Assembly: GCA_013365365.1 (NCBI GenBank)
Contig: JABVXU010000266.1
Span: 1-64,000, forward strand
Direction of reading: 5' to 3'
DNA from: Cruorifilaria tuberocauda
Taxonomy: Eukaryota; Nematoda; Chromadorea; Rhabditida; Onchocercidae
Length of the DNA stretch: 64,000 nt
Shown: positions 12,901 to 26,417 of the stretch, piece by piece
Position numbering within the stretch: position 1 is the first letter of the stretch
Layout of the letters: every line of letters starts with the position of its first letter
Translations under genes and position numbers: made by a program
Notes under the pieces: model-generated
Told to the model about the DNA's origin: nothing
The model's input: the letters and a program-made list of their open reading frames with translations, nothing else
Database searches by the model: none

Positions 12901-15900
12901 GAAATACTTTTACATAATTGCAAACATGTGTTATCAGTTTAAATGATGCTCCAATTATTCTATCTAATTTTCATACATCAACAACTTGTCTGATGGTTTT
13001 TAAAAACATACTAACTCGCAAAGCATTTCTGAAAATTCCTGAAAATTTCTATTAAATCCTAAGCACTTGTAAAAAAACTAAATATTATGTTGCTATTCTT
13101 GCAAATAACTGGTTGATAAATTACTTCTCTTTTTCTTCGCACGTAATATTCTCTCGTTTAACAGCAGCCTCAATTTCTTCATCAGTAGGCAATGGCCATG
13201 CGGGTTGATGTATACTTTCACCACCGCCTGCAGCATACAATTTTCGTGCAGCATCAATCGGTTCATCTGGCAACTGTAATAAATTCGCAATAAATAGAAA
13301 GTAACTGGATGTACAGCGGTAAGAAGTCAAGTCTAACGACTGGATCTTCTTATCGTAAAGTTTAGATGATATTCATCTATTACTTGACTCATTCATTCAT
13401 AAGGCAACAAAAGGTGTGCTAAAGAATTATACAGTTCGTAACGGTAAATCAACTGGCACATTTCCTCTTGTTCACTCATATTATAGAGCAAAACTTATCT
13501 TTTGTGAAATGGAATATAACCTTCCTCTGTCATCATATTTGATCATATTAGTCATTATTATCTGAGCATCAAAAAAGAAAATGTAATAGATATATTACCC
13601 AAAAATTGATCTGAAATGATTCGAAATTGTCAACAAGAGTGTTCTGAGCTAATTCTAACAGACCGATTACGGAAGGCTTTTCGGAATGTTGGGCCTCAAT
13701 AAGTGATGGCCAAACCCGCAACAATGTACCCCAGTTTTGTCGAACACAAATGGCCAATCTTTTGCCATTTAGAAGCATATATAATGCGCCCTGTAAAAAA
13801 ATGATGGAAAATATCTCAAATTTTGTTTTACAATGATCGCCGATTCTATCACGATTTTATTCAACCTGATGTACTGTAACCGAAAGAAACAAACTGTTAA
13901 ATTGTTCAAAAAGCATTCTCCTGATGGTGACATAATCTCATATTAGACATGGCAATACAGAAGCTTTCCGAAAAGAATATCAGCTATTAAAGTAATCCAT
14001 TAACCTATGTTTCTATCAATTCGATTTTTGATACAATTAGATTCGCTCTCATCAAAGCTGCATAAATTTTTCAACTTGTATGGAAAAAAAATTATCACTT
14101 TGAATTGTTCGTGGGATATATCGGGTGATTCCTTAAGGAATGCGAGTATATCGTCCAGTACAAGTAAATATGAATAAGGAAATGTCTGAACACAGCCATC
14201 TAATATCCTTTGAGCATCGATTCGCGTCTGAAGCAAATTATTCTGATTTGTATAGATAAATTATCAATATTTTCTTTCATTTATTTCATCAAATCAAAAC
14301 ATTCAAGCTCATAAGAAAAATATGCAAGCTTCTATTGTTTTTCATACCTTATTAATATTATCCACCATTACTTTAACCATGAATTCATAAAAAAACATAC
14401 AGCACTGTATAAACTCGTACCCAATCGCACCAGTAATTTCATTATTTCCAAATGCTGTGTAGTAAAATAATATCCTGAACGTGTTAATGTTCGCTTCTGT
14501 AATTAATTTTTCCATTCTTAACATTCTATAGATAAAGATGGAACCAAAATAATTATATTTTTAGGCAAAAAATTTTTTGAACTATTTTTCCAATTTCGTT
14601 AAATATTAATGTTTGCTAAACCAATAATCCATCCACTGGAATTCAAAACTTGAATATCTAATGTCATTTTAAAGTATACAATACGAAATTGTACTAAAAC
14701 TAGGAAAACAATAATTCATAATTTTTAATGCTAACATGATGCTGAAGCATAAGATATTCGGTAGTGACCAGATCTATGTTTGCTTTGTTTCCTTGTACCG
14801 TATCTCCGACAATTCTTTTCGATAATATATAATTTTGATTTTGCAAATCGAACTTTGTCTTAAATAAGTTGCATTTTACCATTCCTATTCGAAACTTGCA
14901 ATAGAAAAAGCCTTTTAAAAAATTAGTTGAACAATAATCATTGAGATTTTAACAAATCAAAGAGAGAATCTAAAACAGCGTTTGAGTGAAAACAAATAAA
15001 TCAATGCTTGCATTTAATTTCCAGAAGCTTTTCTCATGAATTAATAAACATTGACCTTAACTTGCAAGAAAATTGATTCCAATTATATTATTTACCAACC
15101 ACGTGAAACTGCAAAATTCTTACTTTGGTGCAATATGGTCCAATAATAGACGAAATCGTTCAGCCATTTAAAAGTGTAAAATACAATAGAATTTTCAGAC
15201 TTATTTTTCTACCTACTATCACCATTAAGAATTTCCTAAATTCAAGAAAAGAAAATAAAAGAATCAAGGAAGATAAACCAACTCGATCAATTCCACATTG
15301 AAAAACGAGAATGTGCAAAATTTTGCATACAGCAGACAATGACTTCGTGTCATTTTCTCGATTTTGTATCAAATATTCCGCAACACTTTTTATTCGTTTC
15401 AATACGAAATCTCGTATGTTGGTTCCTTTGTATGTCATTTCTATAAAGCTAGGGAAATCATCTTTTAAATTATGGTGGAGAGTTGTGACCACTTGAATTT
15501 ATCGGCAATAAATCTGATTTCAGATCTTTTGTTATAAGTTACAGAACAACATCAACCTGATATCTTGTAAAGAGATGCAAATACCTTTTACATAATTTGG
15601 AGCGGCGACAAACTGGAAAGGATAGACCTTTACTGGTGAATCCGTCAGTGGTATTAATTTTCCACCAAGGGGTGGTAATGCAGCTGATGCACCAGCCAAG
15701 CAACTACCTACTATTTCCAAAGATTTTAGCATTTCCGTCCTAAATTTTGTAAAAATTCAATATAATATAAACTGGAAAGGAGAGACATTCTAGGCCACTC
15801 TGAGTTATCCTTTTCACACAGTATATAGACACCAAGTGAATCTGGTTTTTCTTCCCAGAATTCTTTTCATCTTAAAAATGAAACCCGCATAAAAGAAAGA

Positions 15901-18900
15901 ATGAATCAATATACAGCAAAAAGCTACTTTGAAAGAGAATCTGCATTTGCCAATTTTTCTAATTCTGGATAGAAAAATTCGTCTAACACGTTGTAAGCCA
16001 GATGAAATTCCTTTTCGGAGGGTATATGCCATTTTAGTTTGAAAGTTTTTTTGTCTGCTATTTTTGCCCAATCCTGGAAAACAAGGCATCCTGTTTTGGA
16101 AAAAAACACGGAACAAATATTTATCTTCTGTTAGAAGAGTGATCTAAGATCCAAGCTGACTTTTTACCCTTGAATCATCTAGATAAGACTAAGAGATAAG
16201 ACTAAGTGAAATCGTTTAAGACTTTCAGTGAAATACCGCAGAACTGCAACGAAACTACAAAAAAAAGGAAAATAATAGCTTAATTACTGAAAGTGATTGA
16301 TTCATGATAAGATAGAAACTACAACACAAACTCTTATCGGAAGATATTTTTCGAAGGGCTGATCGAGCTTCTCGCGTCTCTGTTCGCTCGTATCAGTATA
16401 TATGCTTGTCAAACCTGTTAACATACATTCCAGTGCACTACACGACAACTGCAACGTAAATTTTGTAGCTTTGCTAATTTTGGAATATTTAAACCATGCA
16501 AATTCAGTGTGCTTCATGTACTTTTCTTCACAAATCGAAAAATATGAATCTCTTAAGCGGAAAAGATGCTAATTTTTATTAGACTTACAGAATTCCACAA
16601 AAAGTTCCCTCACTCCTTCACTATTAGTTAGGTAAAGAATGCTTCATATTTTCTATAGGAGCCATAAATTTGCATGAATTCCTTTCAATATCATTCAAAA
16701 GATACAGCAAGCTATATGGAAAATAAGGAAAACAACGAAACATTTCAGAATTCCAGAAAACATATTTTTTATTGTTTTTCTAGGAAGTTAGGCATGAAAG
16801 AGAAATTGAAATCACCTCACACGCCGTGCGACATGTCAAAGGTACAATCATCCGCAACAGTCTTAACATTTTCTTCTTATGTGACACAATATGCGTTCCA
16901 GATACTCGGAAAAGTTGTGAGGCCAAAACAATGTACCATACCATTGCAGAGTCTAATTCTTCCTCTTCATACGCTTCTTCTGAAAACAAAAGATTGCAGC
17001 CCGATAAAACATACCCCATTTAAACTTAACCAGTAGAAGTTTAAAAAATGACTAAACAAAAGCCGATTCATATTAACTTATAAAATCTATTTAGCCTGTT
17101 CAGTTTGGTCTACAATTTTCCTCAGCAAACCTCTCAATAATTTGAATAACAACAACAAAGATTTGTCTATCTCAAATATCACGATATGTGATGAAATAGA
17201 CACAACATTCACTAACAAGTTCATCAAATTTTACGCTTTCTTAATAGAATTAATGTCGAAAACAAAAAAGAGTAAACAGTAAATCAACCGCTCTGCTTAT
17301 ACTTAAAAGAAGTGGAAGGAATAAGATCATGTTTTCAACAAAAAAACATCTAAACAATCACATGGGTGAAGGTAGTATGATATATACCTGTTATCAGCGG
17401 AATCAATTTCTCTATAATCAGATCCAAAAATAGATCTAGCGATTCCGGTGGATTTGTCTGAAAAATTCGTGATACAGTAATTCTACGTTTTTTACGTAGA
17501 ATATTACTGTTTTGATGGTAGTCGATATTAAAATATATATCTAAAAAATTCGCTGCTCCTCATTTTGAAAGTTATATCGAATTTTCAGGATTGCAATTTG
17601 CTAATGAATTTAAGAATCTAGACAAATATGCGAATCACACCGCACAATATCACTTCAAGAAAATAAAAAAATCTAGGTTCTATTATAAAAAGTATGCAAT
17701 AATATACTCGAACAGCACAGAAAATCATTTCTGAAACAGTATCCGCAGCTAACCGGCTATCATACATATTTGTCGAAATAAAATTATATAATTTGTCGAT
17801 AGCAATCTGAAAAGTACTCTAAGTTGTTTAGTTTCACAGCTAGCTCTCTTATCGTTGAAATCACAACACCGCCTTTTTTAAAGATAATATTGTAATATAA
17901 TATGCATAATGTTAACAAGGAAAGCTATTCTTAACACGTTCGGACACTCACTTTATAAATTGCTGTGCTGCAGTTACCAAGGAGAGCACGGAATACAGAA
18001 AATATGCCTCGTTTAATCACTGTTTCTTCCACCGATAACTTGGATTGTGATTTAGCACCCAATGAACCCTGCACTGTAGTTACCGTTGGTGCTCCTCCCG
18101 TAAAAACATGAATTATCTCTATCATCCTATAAATGATAAAGGATACAGTGAAGAATGTTATTCACTCTGACGCCAGATTGAATATGTTATAAATAAAAAA
18201 TTTAACTTACTTATCCAAAAGATTTTCTACAATCGTTTCAAAATTTGCTGTTGCCGAACAGACCTCCTGTTCTTCTTCTGTCAAATCGTCTCTTACATGG
18301 ACAGCTTCCGAACAATCAACAATGGGTACCAATGTTATTAACAAATTTATAATCTGAATCCAGAAGAATAATAATTTAAAAGTTTATAGTAGTAATATTT
18401 ATCAAAAATTATCCTCGTGAAATGCCTTTCTAAGTGTCAATTTCTTGTGATATTTTCGGTATGTGTTACAAATTAAAATGTAATACCATACAATTAATGC
18501 ATTGATTTTCTTCAATGAATCCAGATATCAGTTACTAAAGTAAGACTACTTAATTCCTTGGCTAGTTCAGTTGATAAATTAAGCACATAACTTTACAACA
18601 GCTTTTATTTTTTTCTTTTTCCATCGATAATGTATTCATCCGTAAAGTATCAGAATGGAATAAAAAATAAATGAACTACTTTTTAATTATTCAACCATTG
18701 AATACATTAAAAACTGAACAAACTTGAAATGTAAGCAGCATCTTTGAAATATCATTGGCATCTAGACCAGGCAGAACTGAATTGAGAAGCGCAATAGCGT
18801 GACTGCGATATGGCTTATCGGAAACCTCTTCCACTGCATGCAGAGGGGCACGTTTGCGATTGCCCGAATTGCTATCATCACGAACTAGTGTAACGCAAAC

Positions 18901-21900
18901 TGCTATTAGCGCATTCATAGACTGCACTAGACGATGTGGTTCAACTACTGTCTCTAGTGCAGGATATACTCTATAAAATAAAATTCATCAAAACGCAGAA
19001 ACTTGACTTTTGTCCGTCTAATGAAAAGTGCAATGTGACAGCCTTTCATTTCTTAGCAAAAAGAAAGAAAAAACTTTTTGTAAAACAAACATAAATCAGC
19101 GCTATCATACGTTAAATGCTTATTGAATAATTCTACAAGCACTGTTATGAGATTAGAAATTTGTCAAAAAACTAATTAAAAGTGGTTAAAACAACTTTGA
19201 TGAATAAAATATATAGTTTACATGTTTACTGAAGCAATTTGAAATACTTACAAATCAAGAACCGCTGGTACGACTATTCGTGGCGCAATTTGTGACAGAT
19301 TACGAATTATAGCTGGTGCATATTCCATTTTGTACTTGGCAAATAATGCAAGCTTAGCACATGGCAATACGGATTCCACAAACTCATCCAACTGTGCGTT
19401 CGTTAACCGAAGATTTGAGGGAATCTAAATAAAATTGGAATAAAAGAAATTATAACATGGTTGATGTGAATGATGTCACACAATTTTTCTATATCCATGA
19501 CCGATATATATGACTAATATAGCAACTTTCGTAACCTAAAATTTCACAAAGGTCGAACTAATCAAAGAAACAATTGAAAGAAAACTCCCACATGTTAATA
19601 ACACGGACATAACTACATCGACCAAATCAATTAAACTAGAATAATAGAATTAAATACGTCAATGAGTTAAACCCTCCAGAGTTGAAATATTTTTCAACAA
19701 ATAATGCAAATAATTATTTCGAAAGCACAGAAACATGTGATCAAAAGAAAAAAGGATGGAAATAGTCTAGCAAAAGAAAAACCTGTGGATGGCAGCTAGG
19801 CTTCTGGTGTCGCTCTTTGTGTAATCTACTGCAAACGGAATTCACTAATCTCAACAAAAAATGAAGTATCGTGATAGAATGATGACCGTAATTCGAAGGA
19901 TGGAAATAAGATTCCAGCAAATGGAAAAGACGAGTGAGATGATTCTGGATTCTAAAATAACAAAACAATATGTAGACTTAAATGTGAAGAAAAACAATAC
20001 TATCGTTTCTATATCCATAAGATGTTGTCAGAGACAGAAATGCTGATCAAATAAACACCAACATACAGAAATAAAGGCTACAATATTACTAAATAGGTGA
20101 AATAAATTAGCTGATGCATAGCTAGGCTCATAAACAAATCGTTTGAGACAAAAAACTAACCCATTATTTTCTCCGCCAAGCATATAAGCTAACCAGATAG
20201 CAGCATGATCAAGATGAAATGAAGTAGTCGAACAAATATTGACTCGTTCAGTACCCTGTCCTATTTCCAAATTTAATGCTCGCAGTACTCGTGTCATTAT
20301 TATATCGTATTTGTCATGCCAATCAATTAAACCGGGACACTCACGTGCTAAGCTTAAATATATCATACAAATTATCACATTTATTTTTTTCATAAATTAT
20401 GATCGTAATTCTCGTCAACTTCTCCTAACAATATCTTGTTAATTGTGTTTTCAGATTTTTTTTTTGCAGTTTTCCATACTGCTTACGACATTAGAATTGT
20501 TTGGACACTGTGTGCAGTGTTCTCAAGTTGAAAGTACACCCAAACATTGGGCATCCTTGATGTCAATTACCTAAATCAAAATTTATAATAACATATGTTC
20601 TGTAGTTCAATTAAACTCACTAAAAGGATCGGTGCTTAAAAAACAATTAGATACAAAGATTAAATATTACAATTTTAAACGATATTGAATTAATCATTAT
20701 TATACCGAGCTAAAAGTCCCTCCATCTTTGATTCATACGAAGAATTTGTTTCAAGTGCAGTAAACCAATGCCACATTTCATCGAACCATAAACCAGCACC
20801 GTATTTCCTATGTATTTCTTTCTCCATACAAGTTGGCAAGAATAAATTTAATAAACACACTGCCCGTGACATGCTCTCATCCCACGGACATATATATGGT
20901 CGTACCTAAGAAATGAAAATAGTCCAGTTAATCCAAATATTTACAGATAATAGTAAAGAATATATGTATAGTTTCATGATTAAACAAGTTCTAGAATATT
21001 AACGGAATTCGATTAAAATCTCCTGTGTTAATGCATAAAAGATGTTGTACATGGAAATATAAATGTCAAAGTACTATCAACAGTGCAAATAACCGCATCC
21101 CGAAAAGTTAGCAAATGGCTGGAACTAATTCCAGATAACATATTTTCTTCTTGCTAAATTTGTAACACTTTAACTAGTAGTTCCTAAACCTATATCCTAT
21201 AATAAGTTGCCAATTAATCGATACGACCATCTATCCATTAAAGTTGCAGTATTCATATCGTCAATTATTAGTCAGATTTCGGGGTCAAATGGAGAGTCAA
21301 CTATAAGGTGACTTACTTCATCCAGAATTTCCCGCGTAGAATTTAAGCTGAAGTAGGTTCTACAGTGTATAATAACCTAAAAACATTATGAATTATTCGT
21401 CCGAATACTTTGATCATCAAATAACGTCGTATCGTATTTTGAAATTCAATAAATAAATATATCCATAAATAGTAAGATCAGCTGGTATGAATGTTTTAAC
21501 AGCAAAAGATCAGTGAATGGCTATGTCTACTGCTTAGCTCGACGTGAGAAGGCAAAAATAAATAACTGGACAACTTCTAAGAAAATAAAAAGCAATGATG
21601 CCAACTAACCTGTTCCAATGTCGTTTTCATCCCATCGGGTAGCAATAACAGTCCATCTTCCTCCAAACTTTTAAAGCTTACTTCAACGTAGATATCATAT
21701 AGTGGTCTCCATTCAAGCTGTATGTCGTCTCGTGACAGTAACTCTTTTCGACTTAAAATGCAGTAGAATATTTTGTACATTGTTAATTTATTGCTTAAAA
21801 GTATGACACATTGAAGAAAAATTCTCCATTTTCTCGGCTTTACGAAATTACAAAACAAAATGTGAGTTACACGCGAGGCTACTGTAATACCTCGCCATGT

Positions 21901-23569
21901 GCGTAAAAGGAAGCTGAAATCCTCAAACTGCAACGTAAACAAAACAATTCAGAACTGTACATTATATATTGTTCATCATGGAAAATCATTTTGTGTGAAA
22001 ATATTATTTTAAAAGACAAAAGTTGGAAAAACATACAACAAAAGATTTGAGACTGACTGAGCACAAATTTTTACTATTCGGAAATCAGCGTCCTTCATTG
22101 TCATACAAGCATAACACAATTTTACCAGAGCGATATGATCTGCTTTTGTGAAACGACGGGAATATAAATTGATATACCTAAATTTAGTTTAATATTAATT
22201 TCAGTCTATTAATTATTCCACTAATCTAATAGAAATCTGATGGTGGAAAAATTAAATATAGGACAGTGAAACTTCCTTGGTAACTAAACGTAATATTGAC
22301 CTTCGAATACTACTCATCATTATTCATATACTGTTTCAGTAATATGCTATTCACAATACAAATGTGAACTGCACATTTTGAAATAAAGAGATGTAAAAGT
22401 GATAGAAACGCAGAACTCACTTATCCAATTCACATATCCAATGGACGAAACCAGGCCGTATATCCCGTAGCATTACAGCGTGGACTAAACCAACCTTGAT
22501 GTGCCTAAAAGTATCAAAATTTCAGCGACCATACCAGAGTAACTACTAACATCATAAGGGAATGATTTCTTGATTAAAAAAACCTTTAATATCATTAAAA
22601 AGAACAATACGACTTTTAAGCATTAAAATAGTCCTGTATTTCGAACTGCCGACAATAATTACCACTGGACCATAGGAAAAAAAATACGCATATTTTTATG
22701 TGGATTTGATAAGTACAAGTTAAAAGATATCGCATTCATATTTTCATGGCTTCCTCCCTTTCATAACTTGAGGAAGTCGAATTAGATGATACCTAAAATG
22801 GTCGTCGGCTTCTTTTTGCATTTCTTCATAATATGGCAGATGTTTTAATTGCCAAATTTCTTTCTGAAATAGTGACGTGCCCTCCTCTTCATCTACGTCC
22901 ATTACCACTTCTTCAATTTAAAATAAAAAAATTATCAAAATTCTTCATGATTAGGCAAAATTATAGAATTATTTCTTTAACCCATACGTTAACTAGCACC
23001 GAAAATCAAATAGCTCGAGAACATATCATATGCTTTATGATACGAAATCTAAAGTATTACTCATATCTCAATATGCTTTCGCCATCAAACTCACTAGTAT
23101 TTTCATACTAAGGATGAAAATTATTATCCGTAACAATTGGTAAGTAGAAAACAGGACTATTTGATCGTAGTCGTATCATAAGAAATATTGTGATATCTTT
23201 CTTATCTCATCTCCTTTTTTCCAAAACGAAGGAATAATTCTTTTTACCTTCCGCGTAAAAACAATTTCTTTCTTCTCTTTTGTCGAAAAAATAGACAAAA
23301 CGTTTTAAATGAAATCACATGATCAACAGAAACTACCCATATAACAATATCAATTAAATAAACTTATAGGTTTGTTTTCCAATTTTCATTGCTATAGTGA
23401 TATGCTAAGCACCATTATATCGAATATAAGTCAAAATAGAATTCGTTGATAAATTACCCGCGTCAGACAAATACTGCCCATCATTATTTTCCATGTCCAT
23501 CTCCACATCACTCAAACTACTAGCGTTCACTGAGCCATCGGTGCTACTATTACACTCCGAATCGGACAT
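6943..23569 (-). CDS. PSME4: proteasome activator complex subunit 4 (PA200/Blm10)
   Basis: A full-length PA200 orthologue of about 1,893 residues (human PSME4 is 1,843). PA200 is a HEAT-repeat dome that caps the 20S proteasome, mainly in the nucleus, and promotes ubiquitin-independent turnover including acetylated histones. Exons (right to left): 23458-23569, 22793-22910, 22421-22504, 22037-22177, 21610-21751, 21317-21376, 20706-20905, 20161-20352, 19783-19951, 19252-19424, 18724-18970, 18211-18353, 17952-18126, 17708-17806, 17388-17457, 16816-16979, 16332-16448, 15928-16073, 15585-15739, 15283-15491, 14736-14858, 14348-14404, 14099-14227, 13599-13790, 13125-13273, 12627-12764, 12229-12361, 11738-11901, 11190-11397, 10977-11054, 10321-10592, 9569-9815, 9021-9137, 8710-8834, 8303-8408, 7778-8005, 7427-7591, 6943-7077. 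All phases agree. Landmarks that match PA200 are [49 protein letters not shown] and the C-terminal SPNYYV. Weak points are exon 14348-14404 and the exon around 10.8-11.1 kb, for which two candidates exist. Confidence 0.93.
7222..7271. repeat. near-perfect 50-bp hairpin in last PSME4 intron
   Basis: Arms ACTTGCATCCG/CGGATGCAAGT and AGAAGCCAG/CTGGCTTCT are perfectly complementary. They are separated by a small internal loop (TC against AACG) and closed by a GTTG loop: 20 paired bases in 50. It lies in the intron between the last two PSME4 exons and is richer in GC than its surroundings. Confidence 0.9.
10772..10841 (-). other. second candidate for one PA200 exon, out of phase
   Basis: Reads [20 protein letters not shown] on the minus strand after a good TTTCAG acceptor, and closely matches the PA200 segment that should follow exon 11190-11397. 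Its only nearby donor (GTGATA) leaves one extra base, so it cannot join exon 10321-10592 in frame. The neighbouring candidate 10977-11054 can join in frame but matches the family less well. This one may be a broken exon, need an unseen microexon, or reflect a one- or two-base assembly error. Confidence 0.5.
12781..12850. repeat. degenerate AAT/AAC-rich simple repeat
   Basis: A run of imperfect trinucleotides (AATAAC, AATAAT, GATGAT) inside a PSME4 intron. Confidence 0.6.
16181..16206. repeat. 13-bp perfect tandem duplication
   Basis: AGATAAGACTAAG occurs twice in direct succession in a PSME4 intron. Confidence 0.9.
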
Positions 23570-23580
23570 CTACAGTACAT
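23570..23580 (-). promoter_or_regulatory. acceptor-like AG directly before the PSME4 ATG
   Basis: On the minus strand GTACTGTAG immediately precedes ATG. This is either a spliced-leader acceptor or the 3' end of an intron in the 5' untranslated region. Confidence 0.35.
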
Positions 23581-26417
23581 ATTATCAGCGATAGAAATAC
23601 GAACAGTTCTTGCATTAAGAATAAAAAACGGAGAAAAGCTATCTTGCACTAATTTCACTCGAATATTGGTGGTCAAAAGATATCTTATCAGCAGATAAAA
23701 AGCACGTTACTTGGAAAGAAGACCTATCTCATGATGAATGACTGTTCACTCAGATATTAAAGATCAAGCACAATGTTGACAAGTACAGATAATTTTCCTC
23801 ACTTGCACAAGTCTATATTGAAAGCGAAACGAGACTATCACGTCTCCTATGGTAAAACAATCGATACCATCACAACATGTAGAACAATCACGCAGATCCC
23901 CACTACCACCTCACGAGCTTAGCTAAAACTTGAACTTACAAAATGCATAGTAAGAGTTTTGACGCAGCCCACTTTTGAAAACGTTAAATGCAAACATCAT
24001 TATTGTATTAGCAAGTGATGACACGTTCGCTAGTCGCAATTGCCCCATAAGCCATACAAATTTCCTGGTGACTATATGAATGAAAATTGATCAATCGTAT
24101 AATTCTATGTCGCAATCTTGTACCCTGGAGCTTGACTTATTAAAATAAAGTTTGAAAAATACAACTTAAAATTTCATTCATTCCAGTGGATGTAATTCCA
24201 TATTCTATGACTCTCATTTTCGAAAAATATGGCTAGCGATTCAAATTTAATGAAACTGTAAGTGCTGAAACTTCCAAGATATTTTTTTGCCATTTCCTGA
24301 AAAGAAATGAGGGAAGAAAAAAGAAGGATTAAACAAATTTGTATTCGATTTCTAGCATGTGTTAAATCCTATGCAAACTATGCAATTAAGTAACACAATA
24401 ATGGCATACTTCTGATTGACCTTTGACACAAATAGGAATTCCTCAAATGATTTCTGTTAAATACTGTTTAAAGTACGATTGCCTAGACAAATGCATGAGA
24501 AGGAAAATGCCTAAGCAATGCCATATATTTGCTAGAAAAGATCAAAAATGAAAGGTACTGAGTCCGTATACTGTGCATTAGGTCCGTATACTGTGCATTA
24601 AATTGATACGCGAAAGACTGTGGAACACTGGAGGATACTGTGGAATATTGAAGGATGCTGTAGGATACTCGGAAGCTACCGTAGCTGGAGCAATTTGGAA
24701 TGAGAAGGTAATCGATGATGACAGTAATGATATTGGAGGAATAGGAAAGGAGAAGGGGTTTGAAATTAAAACCAGCAAGTATGATTGACATTTTAGCACA
24801 TAACATGTAGTATATATGGATGAATATATAAAATTAGGTCACTGGTCCTGATATCATCTTAGTTGTGAGTTGTGAATCGCTTGTGAATAAGAGGAATAAC
24901 TTTGATTTAATTGTGGATTTCAGAGATCGATCCAGCTAAACGTATGGATATATTGGTGTTGTTGTTGATGAGGATAAGGTTATGATATTATAATTGATAA
25001 TTTGATCATCAGATGGAACATTTCGTTCAGAGAATTAAGGATTGTTGGACTGTTTCAAAAGAAAAAGCAAAAAGTACACTTACAAAATGAACGTCATATT
25101 TGAAATGATTACAAGGATTTTTTACGGTGAACAGTAACAAGATAAGACATCCACTCAGTGTGGCGTGAATCATTGCAAATGCTAATAAATGCATGTTTTC
25201 CGAAAAGAAACTTCAAATGATGTTTAATCAAGTTCCAAAATCTGTTCATATTATGGACCATTGGTTTCAAGGTATGTTTATTGCATTAATATAATATCAT
25301 ATTTTCCAGTTGACTCAAACTTACCACAAATGAGGATGGTTTCGATATTGTTCACTCTAGGTTATCTTAATGAATTCTCCTCAGATTTCTGTGCGCATGC
25401 ATTAAAAGCATTACATTTTATTTTTCAATCTTCAAGACAAATACAAATCAAGTTACATTGTATTGGAAGTATGAAAAGTAGAATATCACCGCGTCATAGT
25501 TGTGAAATCCAATTGAATTTGTTAAGAGCACTTGCGCAAAGTAAATTTGTGCCTTGCACTTTTCATCATCTCAATTGCATTAGCATGCTCGAGTTTTGAT
25601 GAAATATAATAAGTATTACTATCACTGATTATTCACCATTTCCAATTCAACTAACTGAAAATCTCATAGCAACAAATCCTCTACACCTTAAAATACATAT
25701 TCCATACGTGAAAATAATTGAATCTCTTAACAAACGTAACTTGATAATATTCAACCTTTTAACATTTCTTTCAAATTCATGATGAAAATAGCACGCTGAA
25801 GCGCGTAATTCAAAAGAAGAAATGAATATCGTAGAATTTCAATGCTTACTGAACTTCCATTCATTCATTACAAATCTATATACGAAGATATCAAAAATGC
25901 ACTTTGATTAATTTATCGATTGCTTATGACGGCTGTTCGCATAAAGCTAATAATATTTCAGCAAAGAGTTAACGGTTTAAAAAATATTTTTATTCGACAG
26001 TTTGCAAAAACTAATTGAGAAAAGCTTCCGCTAAATAGAACTTATAGTACTGGCTCATTACTATTTAAAAGGACAAAGAAGAATTAAGATAACTACACAA
26101 TCTTCAAGATTTTTCACTTTTCGTTTTTAAAAATTATTATCAAGTTTAATTTTTACCTGGAAAGTAAGGTGTGAAAAGTGCAAAGAAGGAATAAATGGTG
26201 AAGAGCAAAGGCATAGTGTAGTTATCTTAATTTCTTTCTAATTCGGAAACTATATTCATTCATTCATTTTTGCCAATCTCAATATTCTTACCTATTATAT
26301 CATCATCCTTTCAGTAATGGGAAAAAAATGAAAATATTAAATTTTTGAAAAATTGTAATTTTTATTTAAATATCATAATTGAAAGGCAAAAGACTGTGCT
26401 ACAAATATTCAATTTTT
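23581..26417. other. intergenic between PSME4 and the MAGUK gene
   Basis: Should contain the PSME4 promoter on the left and the 3' untranslated region of the MAGUK gene on the right (AATAAA on the minus strand at 26361-26366). A block of 20-bp repeats lies at 24561-24676. A 112-codon open frame at 25261-25599 has no recognisable family and no supporting splice partners. Confidence 0.5.
24561..24676. repeat. 20-bp-period degenerate tandem repeats
   Basis: Two nearly identical 20-bp units at 24561-24580 and 24581-24600 (19 of 20 match) are followed after 16 bases by three more related 20-bp units at 24617-24636, 24637-24656 and 24657-24676. ATACTGTG recurs in several units. Confidence 0.75.

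Noticed and set aside
21891..21927. Possible PSME4 exon reading [13 protein letters not shown]
   Set aside because: It has splice-like borders, but exon 22037-22177 joins 21610-21751 directly in phase and matches PA200 without it; including it breaks the frame.
24483..24806. Overlapping open frames on both strands at the 20-bp repeat block
   Set aside because: Several frames are open on both strands because of the repeated sequence; the composition looks repetitive, not coding.
25261..25599. 112-codon plus-strand frame between PSME4 and the MAGUK gene
   Set aside because: Starts with a non-ATG or weak context, no recognisable motif, no splice partners; open frames of this size occur by chance in nearly 3 kb.
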